DNA of 64,000 nucleotides from Algibacter sp045066735 (GTDB lineage: Bacteria > Bacteroidota > Bacteroidia > Flavobacteriales > Flavobacteriaceae). The stretch is from positions 1 through 64,000 of the forward strand of contig NZ_JBISHH010000021.1 of assembly GCF_045066735.1 (NCBI RefSeq), read 5' to 3'. The notes beneath the pieces were generated by a model. The model did no database searches. It saw only the letters and a program-made list of their open reading frames with translations, and was not told the origin of the DNA. The position numbers and the translations under genes were made by a program. This document shows positions 26,878 to 36,481 of this stretch, piece after piece. The first letter of the stretch is position 1, and the number at the start of each line of letters is the position of its first letter.

Positions 26878-28116
26878 ATGCTATTAAATGTTTTCAAAAA
26901 TACTGTTTTATTATTTGTTTTAGTAATGATTTCTTGTGGGAATGTCACGAAATCGAAGTCGGAAAGCTTAACAGTTTTAGAATATGAAACTTCTAAACAA
27001 ACCAAAACCGTTAAAAATATAGTTGTTGGTGCAAACCAAACCTCACAATATTTATCAATACTTAAAGGGAAACGCATTGGTATTGTTGCCAACCAAACTA
27101 GTGTTATTTTTGAAGGGGATACAAACGTACATTTAGTAGATTCCCTACTTGCCTTAAATGTTGATATTAAAACGGTTTTCGCACCAGAACATGGATTTAG
27201 AGGCACGGCAGACGCTGGCGAAGTTATTAAAGATGGTGTAGATATAAAAACCAACTTACCGATAGTTTCCCTTTACGGAAAAAACAAAAAACCTTCGGTA
27301 GAGCAATTGAAAAACTTAGACTTAGTTGTTTTTGACATTCAAGATGTTGGTGCTCGTTTTTACACTTACATTTCGAGTTTACATTATGTAATGGAAGCTT
27401 GTGCCGAGCAGAATATTCCTGTTTTAATTTTAGATAGACCGAACCCTAACGGACATTATTTTGATGGTCCTATTTTAGAAACAGCTCATAAAAGTTTCGT
27501 TGGGATGCACCCTATACCAACTGTACACGGTATGACGATTGGTGAATATGCAAACATGATTAATGGTGAAAAATGGTTAAGCCAAGGTATTACCTGTGAG
27601 TTACAAGTTATCCCAGTGAAAAACTATAACCATAACCTAGAATATAGCTTACCTATAAAACCTAGCCCGAATTTACCAAACGATAAATCGATAAACCTTT
27701 ACCCTAGCCTTTGTTTTTTTGAAGGCACCAATGTAAGTGCTGGTCGTGGAACGGAAACACAATTTCAAATTTTTGGGAGTCCGTTTTTAAATAAAGTACA
27801 GTTTTCTTTTCAGTTTACACCGCAACCCAATCATGGTGCTAAGCATCCAAAATATGAAAACAAATTATGTTATGGTGAAAACTTAACTAAAGCCGAAAAC
27901 CTAAATACTCTTAATTTAAATTGGCTGATAAAAGCTTACAACCACACAGGAAATAAAACAGAATTCTTCAATTCGTTTTTCACGAAACTAGCTGGAACAA
28001 AAAAATTACAACAACAAATTGAATCTGGATTAAGCGCTGAGAAGATTAAATTGACTTGGAAGACAGGTTTAGATGCTTTTGCTAAAACACGCTCGAAGTA
28101 TTTAATATACGAGTAA
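26878..28116 (+). CDS. DUF1343 / NamZ-type exo-beta-N-acetylmuramidase, lipoprotein
   Basis: This 412-residue protein begins with a lipoprotein signal (hydrophobic core, MISC lipobox with Cys at residue 21). The mature part contains family motifs KGKRIGIVANQTS, FAPEHGFRGTADAGE, LVVFDIQDVGARFYTY and LDRPNPNG. DUF1343 includes NamZ, which removes MurNAc from the non-reducing end of peptidoglycan fragments for recycling. The export signal places this one in the envelope. It faces the LolC/E-like permease gene and converges with the GDPD gene. Confidence 0.9.
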   Translation: MLLNVFKNTVLLFVLVMISCGNVTKSKSESLTVLEYETSKQTKTVKNIVVGANQTSQYLSILKGKRIGIVANQTSVIFEGDTNVHLVDSLLALNVDIKTVFAPEHGFRGTADAGEVIKDGVDIKTNLPIVSLYGKNKKPSVEQLKNLDLVVFDIQDVGARFYTYISSLHYVMEACAEQNIPVLILDRPNPNGHYFDGPILETAHKSFVGMHPIPTVHGMTIGEYANMINGEKWLSQGITCELQVIPVKNYNHNLEYSLPIKPSPNLPNDKSINLYPSLCFFEGTNVSAGRGTETQFQIFGSPFLNKVQFSFQFTPQPNHGAKHPKYENKLCYGENLTKAENLNTLNLNWLIKAYNHTGNKTEFFNSFFTKLAGTKKLQQQIESGLSAEKIKLTWKTGLDAFAKTRSKYLIYE

Positions 28117-28128
28117 AATTTAAACGTA

Positions 28129-28944
28129 TTATTTTAAAACAGTAATGAGTCTATCTGGATAATCGGTAATAATCCCGTTTACGTTATAGTCTATCATAAG
28201 CTGCATATCTTGTTCGGTGTTAACCGTCCATGGTATCACTTTAAAACCTCTATTTTGTAGATCACTAACTGTGTCTTTATTTATCAACTTGTAATAGGGA
28301 CTTATAATAGCAGGCAAATAACTCATTTTATTAAGTTTCTCTAAAATAACCTCATCGTCCTCTACCAAAAGGGCAGCCTCCATTTTAGGCGATTGAATTT
28401 TTATTTCTTCTAAAATTTGTAAATCGAAACTTTGTAAATTGGTTTCATTACAAGCGTTGTTTTCATTTAGAACATCTAAAACTAATGCTACAAATTCTTT
28501 AGGTTTTGGAGTAAAAACATCATAATACTTCGGATCTGATTTTATTTCAATATTGAATTTTATTGCCGGATTTATTTTTTTAGTTTCTTTTAAAACTTCA
28601 GATAAAGATGGCTTGTATGTTTTTACTTTTTCCTGATTTGGGAATTTAGGATGATATTTAGAACCACAATCAAATTGTTGAATATCGGCTAAAGTCATTT
28701 GATACAAATTATACTTCTTAGCATCTTCATCTAAAATAGCGTCACCATTAGGACTTAAGCAAATCACAGGATTCATATAAGGTTCATGGCTAACAACAAC
28801 TATTTTATCTTTAGAAACTGCCACATCCAACTCTAAGGTGTCCACACCTAAATCTAATGCTTTTAAAAATGCCGGCATACTATTTTCGGGTAACAAACCG
28901 CGACAACCACGATGCCCCTGAATATCAATCTTGCAATGTTTCAA
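28129..28944 (-). CDS. Glycerophosphodiester phosphodiesterase
   Basis: This 271-residue TIM-barrel enzyme hydrolyses glycerophosphodiesters to glycerol 3-phosphate and an alcohol. The N-terminal catalytic motif is HRGCRGLLPENSMPAFLKALDLGVDTLELDV, and the second His is in VSHEPYM. The C-terminal GIITDYPD motif is also typical. No signal peptide is present, so it is probably cytoplasmic. The frame has no ATG at the N-terminus: TTG at 28944 is the likely start, with an in-frame stop shortly upstream. Confidence 0.92.
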   Translation of the reverse strand: MKHCKIDIQGHRGCRGLLPENSMPAFLKALDLGVDTLELDVAVSKDKIVVVSHEPYMNPVICLSPNGDAILDEDAKKYNLYQMTLADIQQFDCGSKYHPKFPNQEKVKTYKPSLSEVLKETKKINPAIKFNIEIKSDPKYYDVFTPKPKEFVALVLDVLNENNACNETNLQSFDLQILEEIKIQSPKMEAALLVEDDEVILEKLNKMSYLPAIISPYYKLINKDTVSDLQNRGFKVIPWTVNTEQDMQLMIDYNVNGIITDYPDRLITVLK

Positions 28945-28956
28945 AATAAAAAAGTA

Positions 28957-29796
28957 TTAATCTTTATCAGAAATTATAGTTGGTCTTTCGTATTTTTTAA
29001 AAGGCTGTTTTAAGAGTTCTTTTATATTTCCGTTCGCTTTTTCATCTGGAAAAACATCAACGCCATAAATTAACTTCTCACGATCAAAATCCATATAAGT
29101 ACCAAGTAATCTATCCCAAACCGAAAATATATTTCCGTAATTAGAATCGGTATAAGGCAACATATAGTGGTGGTGCACCTTATGCATATCGGGCGACACC
29201 AATACATAACTCATTATTTTATCGACACTTTTTGGTAACTTAATATTAGCATGTGTAAACTGCGTAGCCACCAAAGACATTGATTGATATAGCATAACAA
29301 TACCAATTGGAGCTCCAATAACAAAAACCCCCAATAGTGTAAACATAAAACGAATAACACTTTCCAAAGGATGGTGTCTATTGGCCGTAGTTGTATCGAC
29401 TTTATGATCGGAATGATGTACTAAATGCACCATCCATAACATAGGCACTTTATGCTCTACAAAATGCGCTAAATAGGCTCCAAAAAAGTCCATTAAAAAT
29501 ACACCTAGAATAATGTACAACCATAGCGGCATTTCTGGTAACCAGTTTAAAATCCCAAAATCGTTAGCCATCACCCAATCGGCTGAGTTAAGTAGTAAAA
29601 AAGCTAACGCAAAATTAATAACGACTGTAGTTAAAGTAAAAAAAATGTTGGGCGCAGCATGCTCCCATTTTTTATAATTAAACTTAAATAATGGCACCGC
29701 ACCTTCTAAAATCCAGAAAAAGGCCAAGCCTCCAACTAAAATTATACTGCGGTGTGATGATGGTATAGTCTCGAAATAGTTTAGAAAAGTTTGCAA
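28957..29796 (-). CDS. Sterol desaturase / fatty acid hydroxylase superfamily membrane protein
   Basis: This 279-residue integral membrane di-iron protein has the three His boxes of the superfamily: HFVEH (HX3H), HLVHH (HX2HH) followed by DHKVD, and HKVHHHY (HX2HH). Four or more hydrophobic spans are visible. Members hydroxylate or desaturate lipids; the substrate cannot be named. The best N-terminus starts at a TTG (29796). It lies 12 bp upstream of the GDPD gene, so the pair probably forms a lipid-related operon. Confidence 0.9.
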   Translation of the reverse strand: MQTFLNYFETIPSSHRSIILVGGLAFFWILEGAVPLFKFNYKKWEHAAPNIFFTLTTVVINFALAFLLLNSADWVMANDFGILNWLPEMPLWLYIILGVFLMDFFGAYLAHFVEHKVPMLWMVHLVHHSDHKVDTTTANRHHPLESVIRFMFTLLGVFVIGAPIGIVMLYQSMSLVATQFTHANIKLPKSVDKIMSYVLVSPDMHKVHHHYMLPYTDSNYGNIFSVWDRLLGTYMDFDREKLIYGVDVFPDEKANGNIKELLKQPFKKYERPTIISDKD

Positions 29797-29874
29797 GAGT
29801 GGTTGTTTTTGTTTTACAATATAGTAAAAAAGTTATTATGCCAAGGCTAACAAAGCAACACCCAACCTACAACA

Positions 29875-30369
29875 CTAAACCTTAATGCGTTTTTTCATTT
29901 CTTCTACAATATTAAATGCAGCCGGACAAATAGCCACGTTTTTTAAAGTAAGATGCGAAATTTGTTGAAACTTACTTCTATCTGTATGCGGAAACTCACG
30001 GCACGCTTTTGGACGCACATCGTAAATGGAGCAATAATTATCGGCACCTAAAAAGGTACACGGCACACTTTTCAAAACATAATCATTCTCATCATCTACA
30101 CGCAAAAACTGGGATATAAATTGCTGTGTTTTCATTCTAAAATGTTTAGCAATTCTATCTACATCTTTATCTGTAAATAGCGGCCCAGTGGTTTTACAAC
30201 AGTTGGCACACTCCAAACAATCGGTACGTTTAAACTCTTGTTCATGCAAATCTTGCATAACGTAATCTAAATTTTTGGGCGACTTCTTTTTTAGCTTTGT
30301 GAAGAATTTTTTATTCTCGTTATGCTTATCTTTGGCCTGCTTTGGAAGATTATTAATAATGTCTTGCAT
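29875..30369 (-). CDS. YkgJ family cysteine-cluster protein
   Basis: This 164-residue protein carries the zinc- or iron-chelating Cys pattern of the family: CLECANCC near residues 52-59, then CTFLGADNYCSIYDVRPKACREFPH near residues 99-123. The role is unknown, and metal binding is inferred from the family. The -7 box lies only four bases before the ATG, so the mRNA may be nearly leaderless. It diverges from the methyltransferase gene with 65 bp between. Confidence 0.88.
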   Translation of the reverse strand: MQDIINNLPKQAKDKHNENKKFFTKLKKKSPKNLDYVMQDLHEQEFKRTDCLECANCCKTTGPLFTDKDVDRIAKHFRMKTQQFISQFLRVDDENDYVLKSVPCTFLGADNYCSIYDVRPKACREFPHTDRSKFQQISHLTLKNVAICPAAFNIVEEMKKRIKV

Positions 30370-30373
30370 GGCG

Positions 30374-30381
30374 CAAAAATA
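30374..30381 (-). promoter_or_regulatory. -7 box directly upstream of the YkgJ-family ATG
   Basis: TATTTTTG on the minus strand matches TAnnTTTG and ends four bases before the ATG at 30369, which would put transcription start at or inside the start codon. Confidence 0.45.
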
Positions 30382-30434
30382 ACAATTTTAATTGATGCCC
30401 TTTTCACTTTCGTGGAAATGAAACTCGCTTTTTT

Positions 30435-31139
30435 ATGAAAGACCTTTTCGGACAAGCCTTATTAGATTACCAAAACGGAAACTATACTGAAGACATTATA
30501 ACATCTACAAGTATTTCTGGTGATGATGCTTTACCGCTACCCTATTTATTTCGCACATTCGAAGAGATGCCTAAACTAGAACAAAAAGCGTTGAAACTAG
30601 CCAAAGGCGAAATTTTAGATGTTGGCTGTGGCTCAGGAAGCCATAGTTTGTATTTACAAGAAAACAATAAAAAAGTTAAAGCTATCGACGTTTCTAAAGG
30701 CGCCATTGAAGTTGCTAAACTTCGTGGTGTTGTAAATGCTGAAATAAAAAACATTTTAGATGAAACTGAAACGTTTGACACCATTTTATTATTAATGAAT
30801 GGTACCGGAATTTTTCAAGAATTATCTCAAGTTTCAAAATATTTAACTCACCTGAAAAAGTTGCTTAATTCTGGCGGACAAATTTTAATGGATTCATCGG
30901 ATATCAAATACATGTATGAAGATGAAGATGGCGGTTACTGGATGGATAGCAACTCGAATTACTATGGTGAATTAGATTATTTTTTATCTTACAAAAATGA
31001 AGATGAAACCCCAATTAAATGGTTATATCTAGATTTTGAAACTTTAAAATTGGCTTGTGAAACGGTTGGTCTTAAATGCGATATTATAAGGGAAGGTGAA
31101 CATTTCGATTATTTGGCTCAATTGACGCATTTTAAATAG
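30435..31139 (+). CDS. Class I SAM-dependent methyltransferase
   Basis: This 234-residue protein has the SAM-binding motif I ILDVGCGSGSHSLYL near residues 60-74, an acidic motif II (KAIDVSKGAI) and a post-motif strand FDTILLLMNGTG. The first 50 residues contain a short N-terminal extension (DLFGQALLDYQNGNYTEDIIT). Substrate is not evident. It is a single gene, divergent from the YkgJ-family gene. Confidence 0.88.
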   Translation: MKDLFGQALLDYQNGNYTEDIITSTSISGDDALPLPYLFRTFEEMPKLEQKALKLAKGEILDVGCGSGSHSLYLQENNKKVKAIDVSKGAIEVAKLRGVVNAEIKNILDETETFDTILLLMNGTGIFQELSQVSKYLTHLKKLLNSGGQILMDSSDIKYMYEDEDGGYWMDSNSNYYGELDYFLSYKNEDETPIKWLYLDFETLKLACETVGLKCDIIREGEHFDYLAQLTHFK

Positions 31140-31323
31140 TTTAAATATTTATTAACTCAATATTTTATAGCATATAAGCCTATTGTAATATTAAGCTTTA
31201 TATAATTTCTTCTTAAGTCGAAATCACTAACGTTTACGCATCTTTGAATATTTTTGTCATAGCGACATTAGAACGTATCACAATCGCCCCCTGGACTTTA
31301 ACCTCTGCTTTTTATTCAATAAA

Positions 31324-31360
31324 AAAAGCTAAAGTTCCAAAAAATGAAACCTTAGCTTTT
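31324..31360 (-). terminator. Intrinsic terminator after the outer-membrane barrel gene
   Basis: AAAAGCTAA (31324-31332) pairs with TTAGCTTTT (31352-31360); on the minus strand it is followed by a T run. It lies about 60 bp past the stop of the barrel gene. The remainder of 31140-31418 holds no gene. Confidence 0.7.
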
Positions 31361-31418
31361 CTATATATTATATTTTTAAACATTTATCGCTTTCGCAGAA
31401 ACGCCAACTAAATGTATC

Positions 31419-33134
31419 TTAAAAATCAAATTTAAATGTTGCTCCTGCTAAAAACTGAATAGCCTGAACAGGTGTATTTTGCCAACGTTCGTAATTATTA
31501 TTGGCTATATTATTTGCTTTTGCAAATACTGAAATTTGCTCTGTTACATGATAACCAACATGTGCGTTCGCATCAAAATAACTATCCAAAGTAATAGTTT
31601 CTGGTGTTGATGTTGTTAAGAAAAATTGATCTTTACGTTCGCCTGTGTAAAACAAATTAGCTCCTGCAAACCAGTTTTGATCGATTTGATAATCTAAAAA
31701 CAGAGACCCTTTTACGTCTGGCAAATTCCATGCTTCAGATTCAGTATCGCTAGAGTAACTAAAATATTCTGCTTTTAAACCTAAGTTAAAGTTTCGGTTA
31801 ATATCTACATTTATTTCACCTGATACTCCAAAAGTATTAATATCATCGTAAACAACTCCAAACGAGTTTCCATAGGTATAATCCTCAAAAGAGCGGGTAA
31901 TTTCGTTGGATATAAATAGGGCTTTGTTTTTATTTGAAATATAACTTCCGTTAACGTTATAACTCATAGTGCTAGAAAGCTTTCCTTTTAAACCAACATA
32001 TGCATTGTATTGTTTATCTGTTGGTGAAATAAATAATGTTGGAGAAACAAATGGGTTTTCGGTAGCAAAATCATAATAAGAATTTTGTTCTAAATCACCT
32101 TGAATACCACCATATGCAATTACCACATCGCTAACCACCCTGTAGGTTGCTGTAATGTTTGGATAGATATAAAAATTGTTAGATCCGCTTTCTGTATTAT
32201 TCATATAATACGCCGAAACCCCAAGATTTAATGTTAAATCATCTCTAATAAGTTGATAGCTTGGCATAATACCTACTTGAAAATTACCATAATCTATACT
32301 GCCAAATCCAGAGTACAAATTACTAAAGCTCCCGCCTAAATAATCCACTTTAACTTCCGTTGAAATCTCTTCACCATTAACCGGAACATCCACTTTTCCT
32401 TTTGCTATAAAACGATTTTCTCCCGAACTTTGATTATCGGCAAAGCGTCTAAAAAATACACTTCCTGAATTAATATAAGTATCTTCAAAACTAATATCAC
32501 CTCCTAGATGTGCATTATAAAATGCATGATTAACATCTATATTATCGTCTTTAGCAAAGGCTGTTTGAGACTCTGGAACACCATACCAATTGTAGTTTGA
32601 ATATTGAAAACCACCTTCTACATTCCAAGCCATATCTCGCATACGACTAGAATAATTAACATTAATTTTTGAATCTGAAAAACCATTATCGAATTCTACA
32701 CCTTCGATATCTCCCGCTGAAGAGTGATGACTTACATAACCACCAACACTTTCGTTACGACTAATAGCATGATTTAAATAAACCTCACCCAAAATAGTAG
32801 TATAACTACCAACACCGAGTGTAGCATAATTATCAAAAAGCTTAACAGGTTTGGCTTTCTCTACAACTGCAGCTTTTCCTTTTGATGGCGTAAAGGTTGA
32901 CGCTACTGGAAATGAAAAGATATTATATTTAATCTCTTTTTTTGTTTCGGTTGTCGCATCGTCTAAAGTTGGTGCTTCTTTTACTTTAAAAGCATCAGAA
33001 ATTGATGGCGCATATGGTTTAATAACGTCAATAACACCTGTGTTTAAAGTATCATTTTGTTTACTTTGTGCATACCCAAGTGTTGCTAAACATGTAGTTG
33101 CAACGGTTAATAATCTATTGATGTGCTTACGCAT
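31419..33134 (-). CDS. TonB-dependent-receptor-like outer membrane beta-barrel protein
   Basis: This 571-residue protein has a signal peptide (residues 1-22, ending GYAQ) and then alternating amphipathic strands rich in Tyr, Gly and Asn, ending in the aromatic strand GATFKFDF typical of outer-membrane barrels. The last third resembles the barrel C-terminus of TonB-dependent receptors (DANAHVGYHVTEQISVFAKANNIANNNYERW). No plug domain or TonB box is visible, so it may be a plugless barrel. It lies 74 bp downstream of the giant TPR gene, probably in one operon. Confidence 0.85.
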   Translation of the reverse strand: MRKHINRLLTVATTCLATLGYAQSKQNDTLNTGVIDVIKPYAPSISDAFKVKEAPTLDDATTETKKEIKYNIFSFPVASTFTPSKGKAAVVEKAKPVKLFDNYATLGVGSYTTILGEVYLNHAISRNESVGGYVSHHSSAGDIEGVEFDNGFSDSKINVNYSSRMRDMAWNVEGGFQYSNYNWYGVPESQTAFAKDDNIDVNHAFYNAHLGGDISFEDTYINSGSVFFRRFADNQSSGENRFIAKGKVDVPVNGEEISTEVKVDYLGGSFSNLYSGFGSIDYGNFQVGIMPSYQLIRDDLTLNLGVSAYYMNNTESGSNNFYIYPNITATYRVVSDVVIAYGGIQGDLEQNSYYDFATENPFVSPTLFISPTDKQYNAYVGLKGKLSSTMSYNVNGSYISNKNKALFISNEITRSFEDYTYGNSFGVVYDDINTFGVSGEINVDINRNFNLGLKAEYFSYSSDTESEAWNLPDVKGSLFLDYQIDQNWFAGANLFYTGERKDQFFLTTSTPETITLDSYFDANAHVGYHVTEQISVFAKANNIANNNYERWQNTPVQAIQFLAGATFKFDF

Positions 33135-33208
33135 ATTTTATAATTTTTATTTCTTAATTAAATTGTAAGATTGAAATTCCAAAACCACTTATATGGCTCT
33201 TAATAAAA

Positions 33209-36200
33209 CTATTCTTCTGGTAAAATAGATGAATTGGTTTTAGCTTCCTCTTTTTTAATTTTACTTAATTCTGCTTTAGCTTCTGCAACAACCTCATCAA
33301 ACTCTTTAAAATTTGTAATCACACTTTCTAAAATATATGTGGCTTGAAAAGCATCATTTAAAGCATAAAAATTCTTGGCCATTAGCACTAATCCCTTCGC
33401 ACTATAATATTTATATCCTGAGAAATCTTTAGCCAGTTTTTGCACAGAAACATTAGAAGCCTCGTGCTTGCCTTCTTTATTTTTAAAATAGGCATTATAA
33501 TATAAAGCTTCGGCAGCAGTTTCTCCTGTAGCAACTTTTTCTACTTCGGCATATGCTGTTTTTGCTAAATCTTCATTGTTTGTTTTAATAGCCGAACGTG
33601 CAATTATAACTTGAGCATCTGCTTGAATTTTATTATCAATTTTAGAATTTTTAAGCACCTTCTCTGCATAAGCAACAGCTTCATTATACTTATCTAATTC
33701 ATAATTAGCTTTCATTAAATTAGATTGTGCAAACACAACGTTTTGAGGAAAATTTGCCTCGCTCTCTAATCTTGCCAGAATAGGCATGGCTTTATTCCAG
33801 TTTTTTGAACTTAAATAAAATTGCGATAGCTTAACTAAAGCTTCCTCGGTGTATTCGCTTCGTAATGCATCAACAACATATTTGTAATGCGGTGCTGCAT
33901 TCTCTAACAAATTCTTCTTTGAGTAAAGTTGTGCAACATAAAAATGCGATTGTAAAGCATGTAACCCACGTGGAAATTCACTTAAATATTTATTAAACTG
34001 CGTAATAGCCCTATCCGTATTATTATCCAAATACTGTTTTTCCGCAGCCTCATAAGTAGCATTATCTAAATCTGCATCAGTAACTTCAACATAGTCCAAT
34101 TGCTTAACCCAAACCGCATATTCGTCTACACGACCTAAATCTATATAAATTAACCTTGCCGTAGCTACTGCTTGCACAGCTTCAGGAGTGCCCGCATAAT
34201 CGTTTGCTACTTTTTTAAATTTCACTAACGCTTGCTCGTTTTGACTAGCATTATAATATACCAAACCTTGGCGCAATAAACCTTTTGGCACAAAAGAACT
34301 CATTCTATATTCACTTGCTAACCTATCGTAAATTTGCATAGCTTTATCCGTATCGTTTGCTTTTACATAAGAATTGCCTAACTCGAACATAGCATCATCA
34401 CGAAGTTTAGATTTTGGATATTCAGAAATAAAATTGTTAAGCTCTTTTATTTTCCCAGAAGAATCACCAGCATAGCCTGTGCTTATTGCTTTTTGGAAAA
34501 AAGCGTAATCCGATTCTATTTCATTCAATTTAATAGCATTTTTATAAGCAGCTATAGCACTATTATACTGACTTGAAACAAAATGCCCATCACCCAAACG
34601 TAAATACGCATCGTTCAACCTAACTTTATCATCTTTTTTATTCGAAATAAATTGGTTAAAGTAATTTGTTGCCTGCTCGTAATTTTTTAACTTAAAGTAA
34701 GTATAGGCTAAATTATAATCTAAGTTCTCAAACTCTATAGTTGAAGCGGCTTCATTTTGCTGCTGAAATTGTTTAAAACTTATTAACGCATCGTCGTAAT
34801 TTGTAAGATTATAATCTGTTTCGGCTTTCCAAAATGTTGCTCTTGCCGTAAACCTTTGGTCTTGTTGTTCTTTTAAAGAGCCATTAAAAAGCTCCGAAGC
34901 TTCTTTAAATTTATTTTCGTTATACAATTCCAATCCACGGTAAAATGCAACTTTTTGATAAGCTACTTTATTTTCGAAACTACGTTTGCCTTCTAATAAC
35001 TTAAGCGCTTCCGTATAATTTTTTGACGTGATGTAAGAATCTATTAGAAGTGTTTCCACTTCTTCCTTATAACTTGTATTTGGATATTTATCTAAATAAC
35101 TCGCTAACACCTGTGGTGCCGATTGATAAGAGTTTCCAATTTCGTAACTAATTTTAGCATAATTGAGCCAAGCATCTTCTTGAATTTTCAAATTAAAATC
35201 CATTTCTGAGGCATTTTTAAAAGCGTTTAAGGCTTCTTGCTTTTTCCCTAAATTAATATAACTTTCACCTAAATGATAATATGCATTTTGAGCAATTGAA
35301 TTTTTACCACCAATAATTTTATTGAATTCGGAAACTGCATTTTCAAAATCACCTTGCTTGTAATAAGCATAGCCTAATTGGTAGTAATCCGTATTACTCC
35401 ATTTCCCTACGCGATCTCTTTCTCCTTTTTTCCCTTTGTATGCCGTTAAATAAGGAATAGCATCTGCATATTGTTCGAGGTTGAAATAACTCTCTCCAAT
35501 AATTTTAGAAAGTTCGGAAACCTCATCATCATCACTTTTGCTTAATTGCGCTTTAGCTAACTTAATGGCTTCTTCGAATTTACCCAGTTTAAAGTGCAAA
35601 TCTGCTTGATAATATGATAATTTCTCTTTGTAACGTTCCTGGTCATTTACTTGCTCAAAATATTCGTTCGCCTTATCATAATCATCTCCTTCATAAGCCA
35701 TAAAACCAATGTAATATTTAGCTTGCGATCCGTATTCTTGAGAGTTTTCTATTTTAGTTAAATACTTTTTAGCATCCTTAAATTGCTTTGTAGTAAAGGC
35801 AGTATAACCATTATTAAAGTAAAATTTTTCTTTTTCAGATTTACCCAAAGCATTTACATCTACTTTTTGATACCATTTTCGGGCATAAGCATATTTTCCG
35901 TTAACGAAATAATAATCGGCCACATCTACAAAAGCAGTATTTCTTTTAGTGCTTGTTGGATAATCTTCTACAAAATCTTCGATAAGTTGATCTGCATTTT
36001 GCTGATTTAACCTTACCGCACAATTGGCTATATAATAGGCACAATCGGATTGCAAAACATCTTCTTCTGCCGTTTTTTCAACGTTAGTAAACAGCGATTT
36101 TGCTGCAAGATATTGTTGATTATTATAAAGTGATAATGCCTTTTGATACTCTACCAAATTACTGGTGTAAACAGCCGATTTTTGCGCCATAACCTGACAA

Positions 36201-36247
36201 CTAAAACCAATAACAACCAGCAGTGAAAAAATATTATTTTTAATCAT
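33209..36247 (-). CDS. Large tetratricopeptide-repeat protein, secreted or periplasmic
   Basis: This 1012-residue protein starts at the ATG at 36247; an in-frame TTG two codons upstream is less likely. A signal peptide covers about residues 1-21 (ending VMAQ). The rest consists of many TPR units, for example YYQLGYAYYKQGDFENAVSEFNKII, YYHLGESYINLGKKQEALNAFKNA and DAYLRLGDGHFVSSQYNSAIAAYKNAI. TPRs mediate protein contacts. It is paired with an outer-membrane barrel gene, which suggests an envelope complex, but partner and process are unknown. Confidence 0.9.
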   Translation of the reverse strand: MIKNNIFSLLVVIGFSCQVMAQKSAVYTSNLVEYQKALSLYNNQQYLAAKSLFTNVEKTAEEDVLQSDCAYYIANCAVRLNQQNADQLIEDFVEDYPTSTKRNTAFVDVADYYFVNGKYAYARKWYQKVDVNALGKSEKEKFYFNNGYTAFTTKQFKDAKKYLTKIENSQEYGSQAKYYIGFMAYEGDDYDKANEYFEQVNDQERYKEKLSYYQADLHFKLGKFEEAIKLAKAQLSKSDDDEVSELSKIIGESYFNLEQYADAIPYLTAYKGKKGERDRVGKWSNTDYYQLGYAYYKQGDFENAVSEFNKIIGGKNSIAQNAYYHLGESYINLGKKQEALNAFKNASEMDFNLKIQEDAWLNYAKISYEIGNSYQSAPQVLASYLDKYPNTSYKEEVETLLIDSYITSKNYTEALKLLEGKRSFENKVAYQKVAFYRGLELYNENKFKEASELFNGSLKEQQDQRFTARATFWKAETDYNLTNYDDALISFKQFQQQNEAASTIEFENLDYNLAYTYFKLKNYEQATNYFNQFISNKKDDKVRLNDAYLRLGDGHFVSSQYNSAIAAYKNAIKLNEIESDYAFFQKAISTGYAGDSSGKIKELNNFISEYPKSKLRDDAMFELGNSYVKANDTDKAMQIYDRLASEYRMSSFVPKGLLRQGLVYYNASQNEQALVKFKKVANDYAGTPEAVQAVATARLIYIDLGRVDEYAVWVKQLDYVEVTDADLDNATYEAAEKQYLDNNTDRAITQFNKYLSEFPRGLHALQSHFYVAQLYSKKNLLENAAPHYKYVVDALRSEYTEEALVKLSQFYLSSKNWNKAMPILARLESEANFPQNVVFAQSNLMKANYELDKYNEAVAYAEKVLKNSKIDNKIQADAQVIIARSAIKTNNEDLAKTAYAEVEKVATGETAAEALYYNAYFKNKEGKHEASNVSVQKLAKDFSGYKYYSAKGLVLMAKNFYALNDAFQATYILESVITNFKEFDEVVAEAKAELSKIKKEEAKTNSSILPEE

Positions 36248-36273
36248 TAACAATGCGTTTTTTAATTTAAAAT

Positions 36274-36281
36274 CAAAGATA
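36274..36281 (-). promoter_or_regulatory. -7 box for the TPR-barrel operon
   Basis: TATCTTTG on the minus strand matches TAnnTTTG, 26 bp before the ATG at 36247. No -33 TTG is apparent. Confidence 0.5.
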
Positions 36282-36481
36282 ATTGAATATTAAATCTATA
36301 ACGAAATAATCGTGCCATAATTATAAATAGTAGTGTTAAAAATTGAAATCATTTGGCTTTAATAAATTTAAAAACCGAAATTAAAATTACTCAGCTAAAA
36401 GCTGTAACAAAATTTCCTTACTTAACTTTCAACTTTTCAGTTTTTAATAATACATTTACAGCACTTTAAAAATCTGCTTTT

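Noticed and set aside
31180..31320. A possible fifth copy of the structured RNA on the minus strand (GCGATTGTGATACG with GATGCG downstream)
   Set aside because: The diagnostic GATATAG/AAAGC block is missing and only a weak 5-bp pairing can be drawn.
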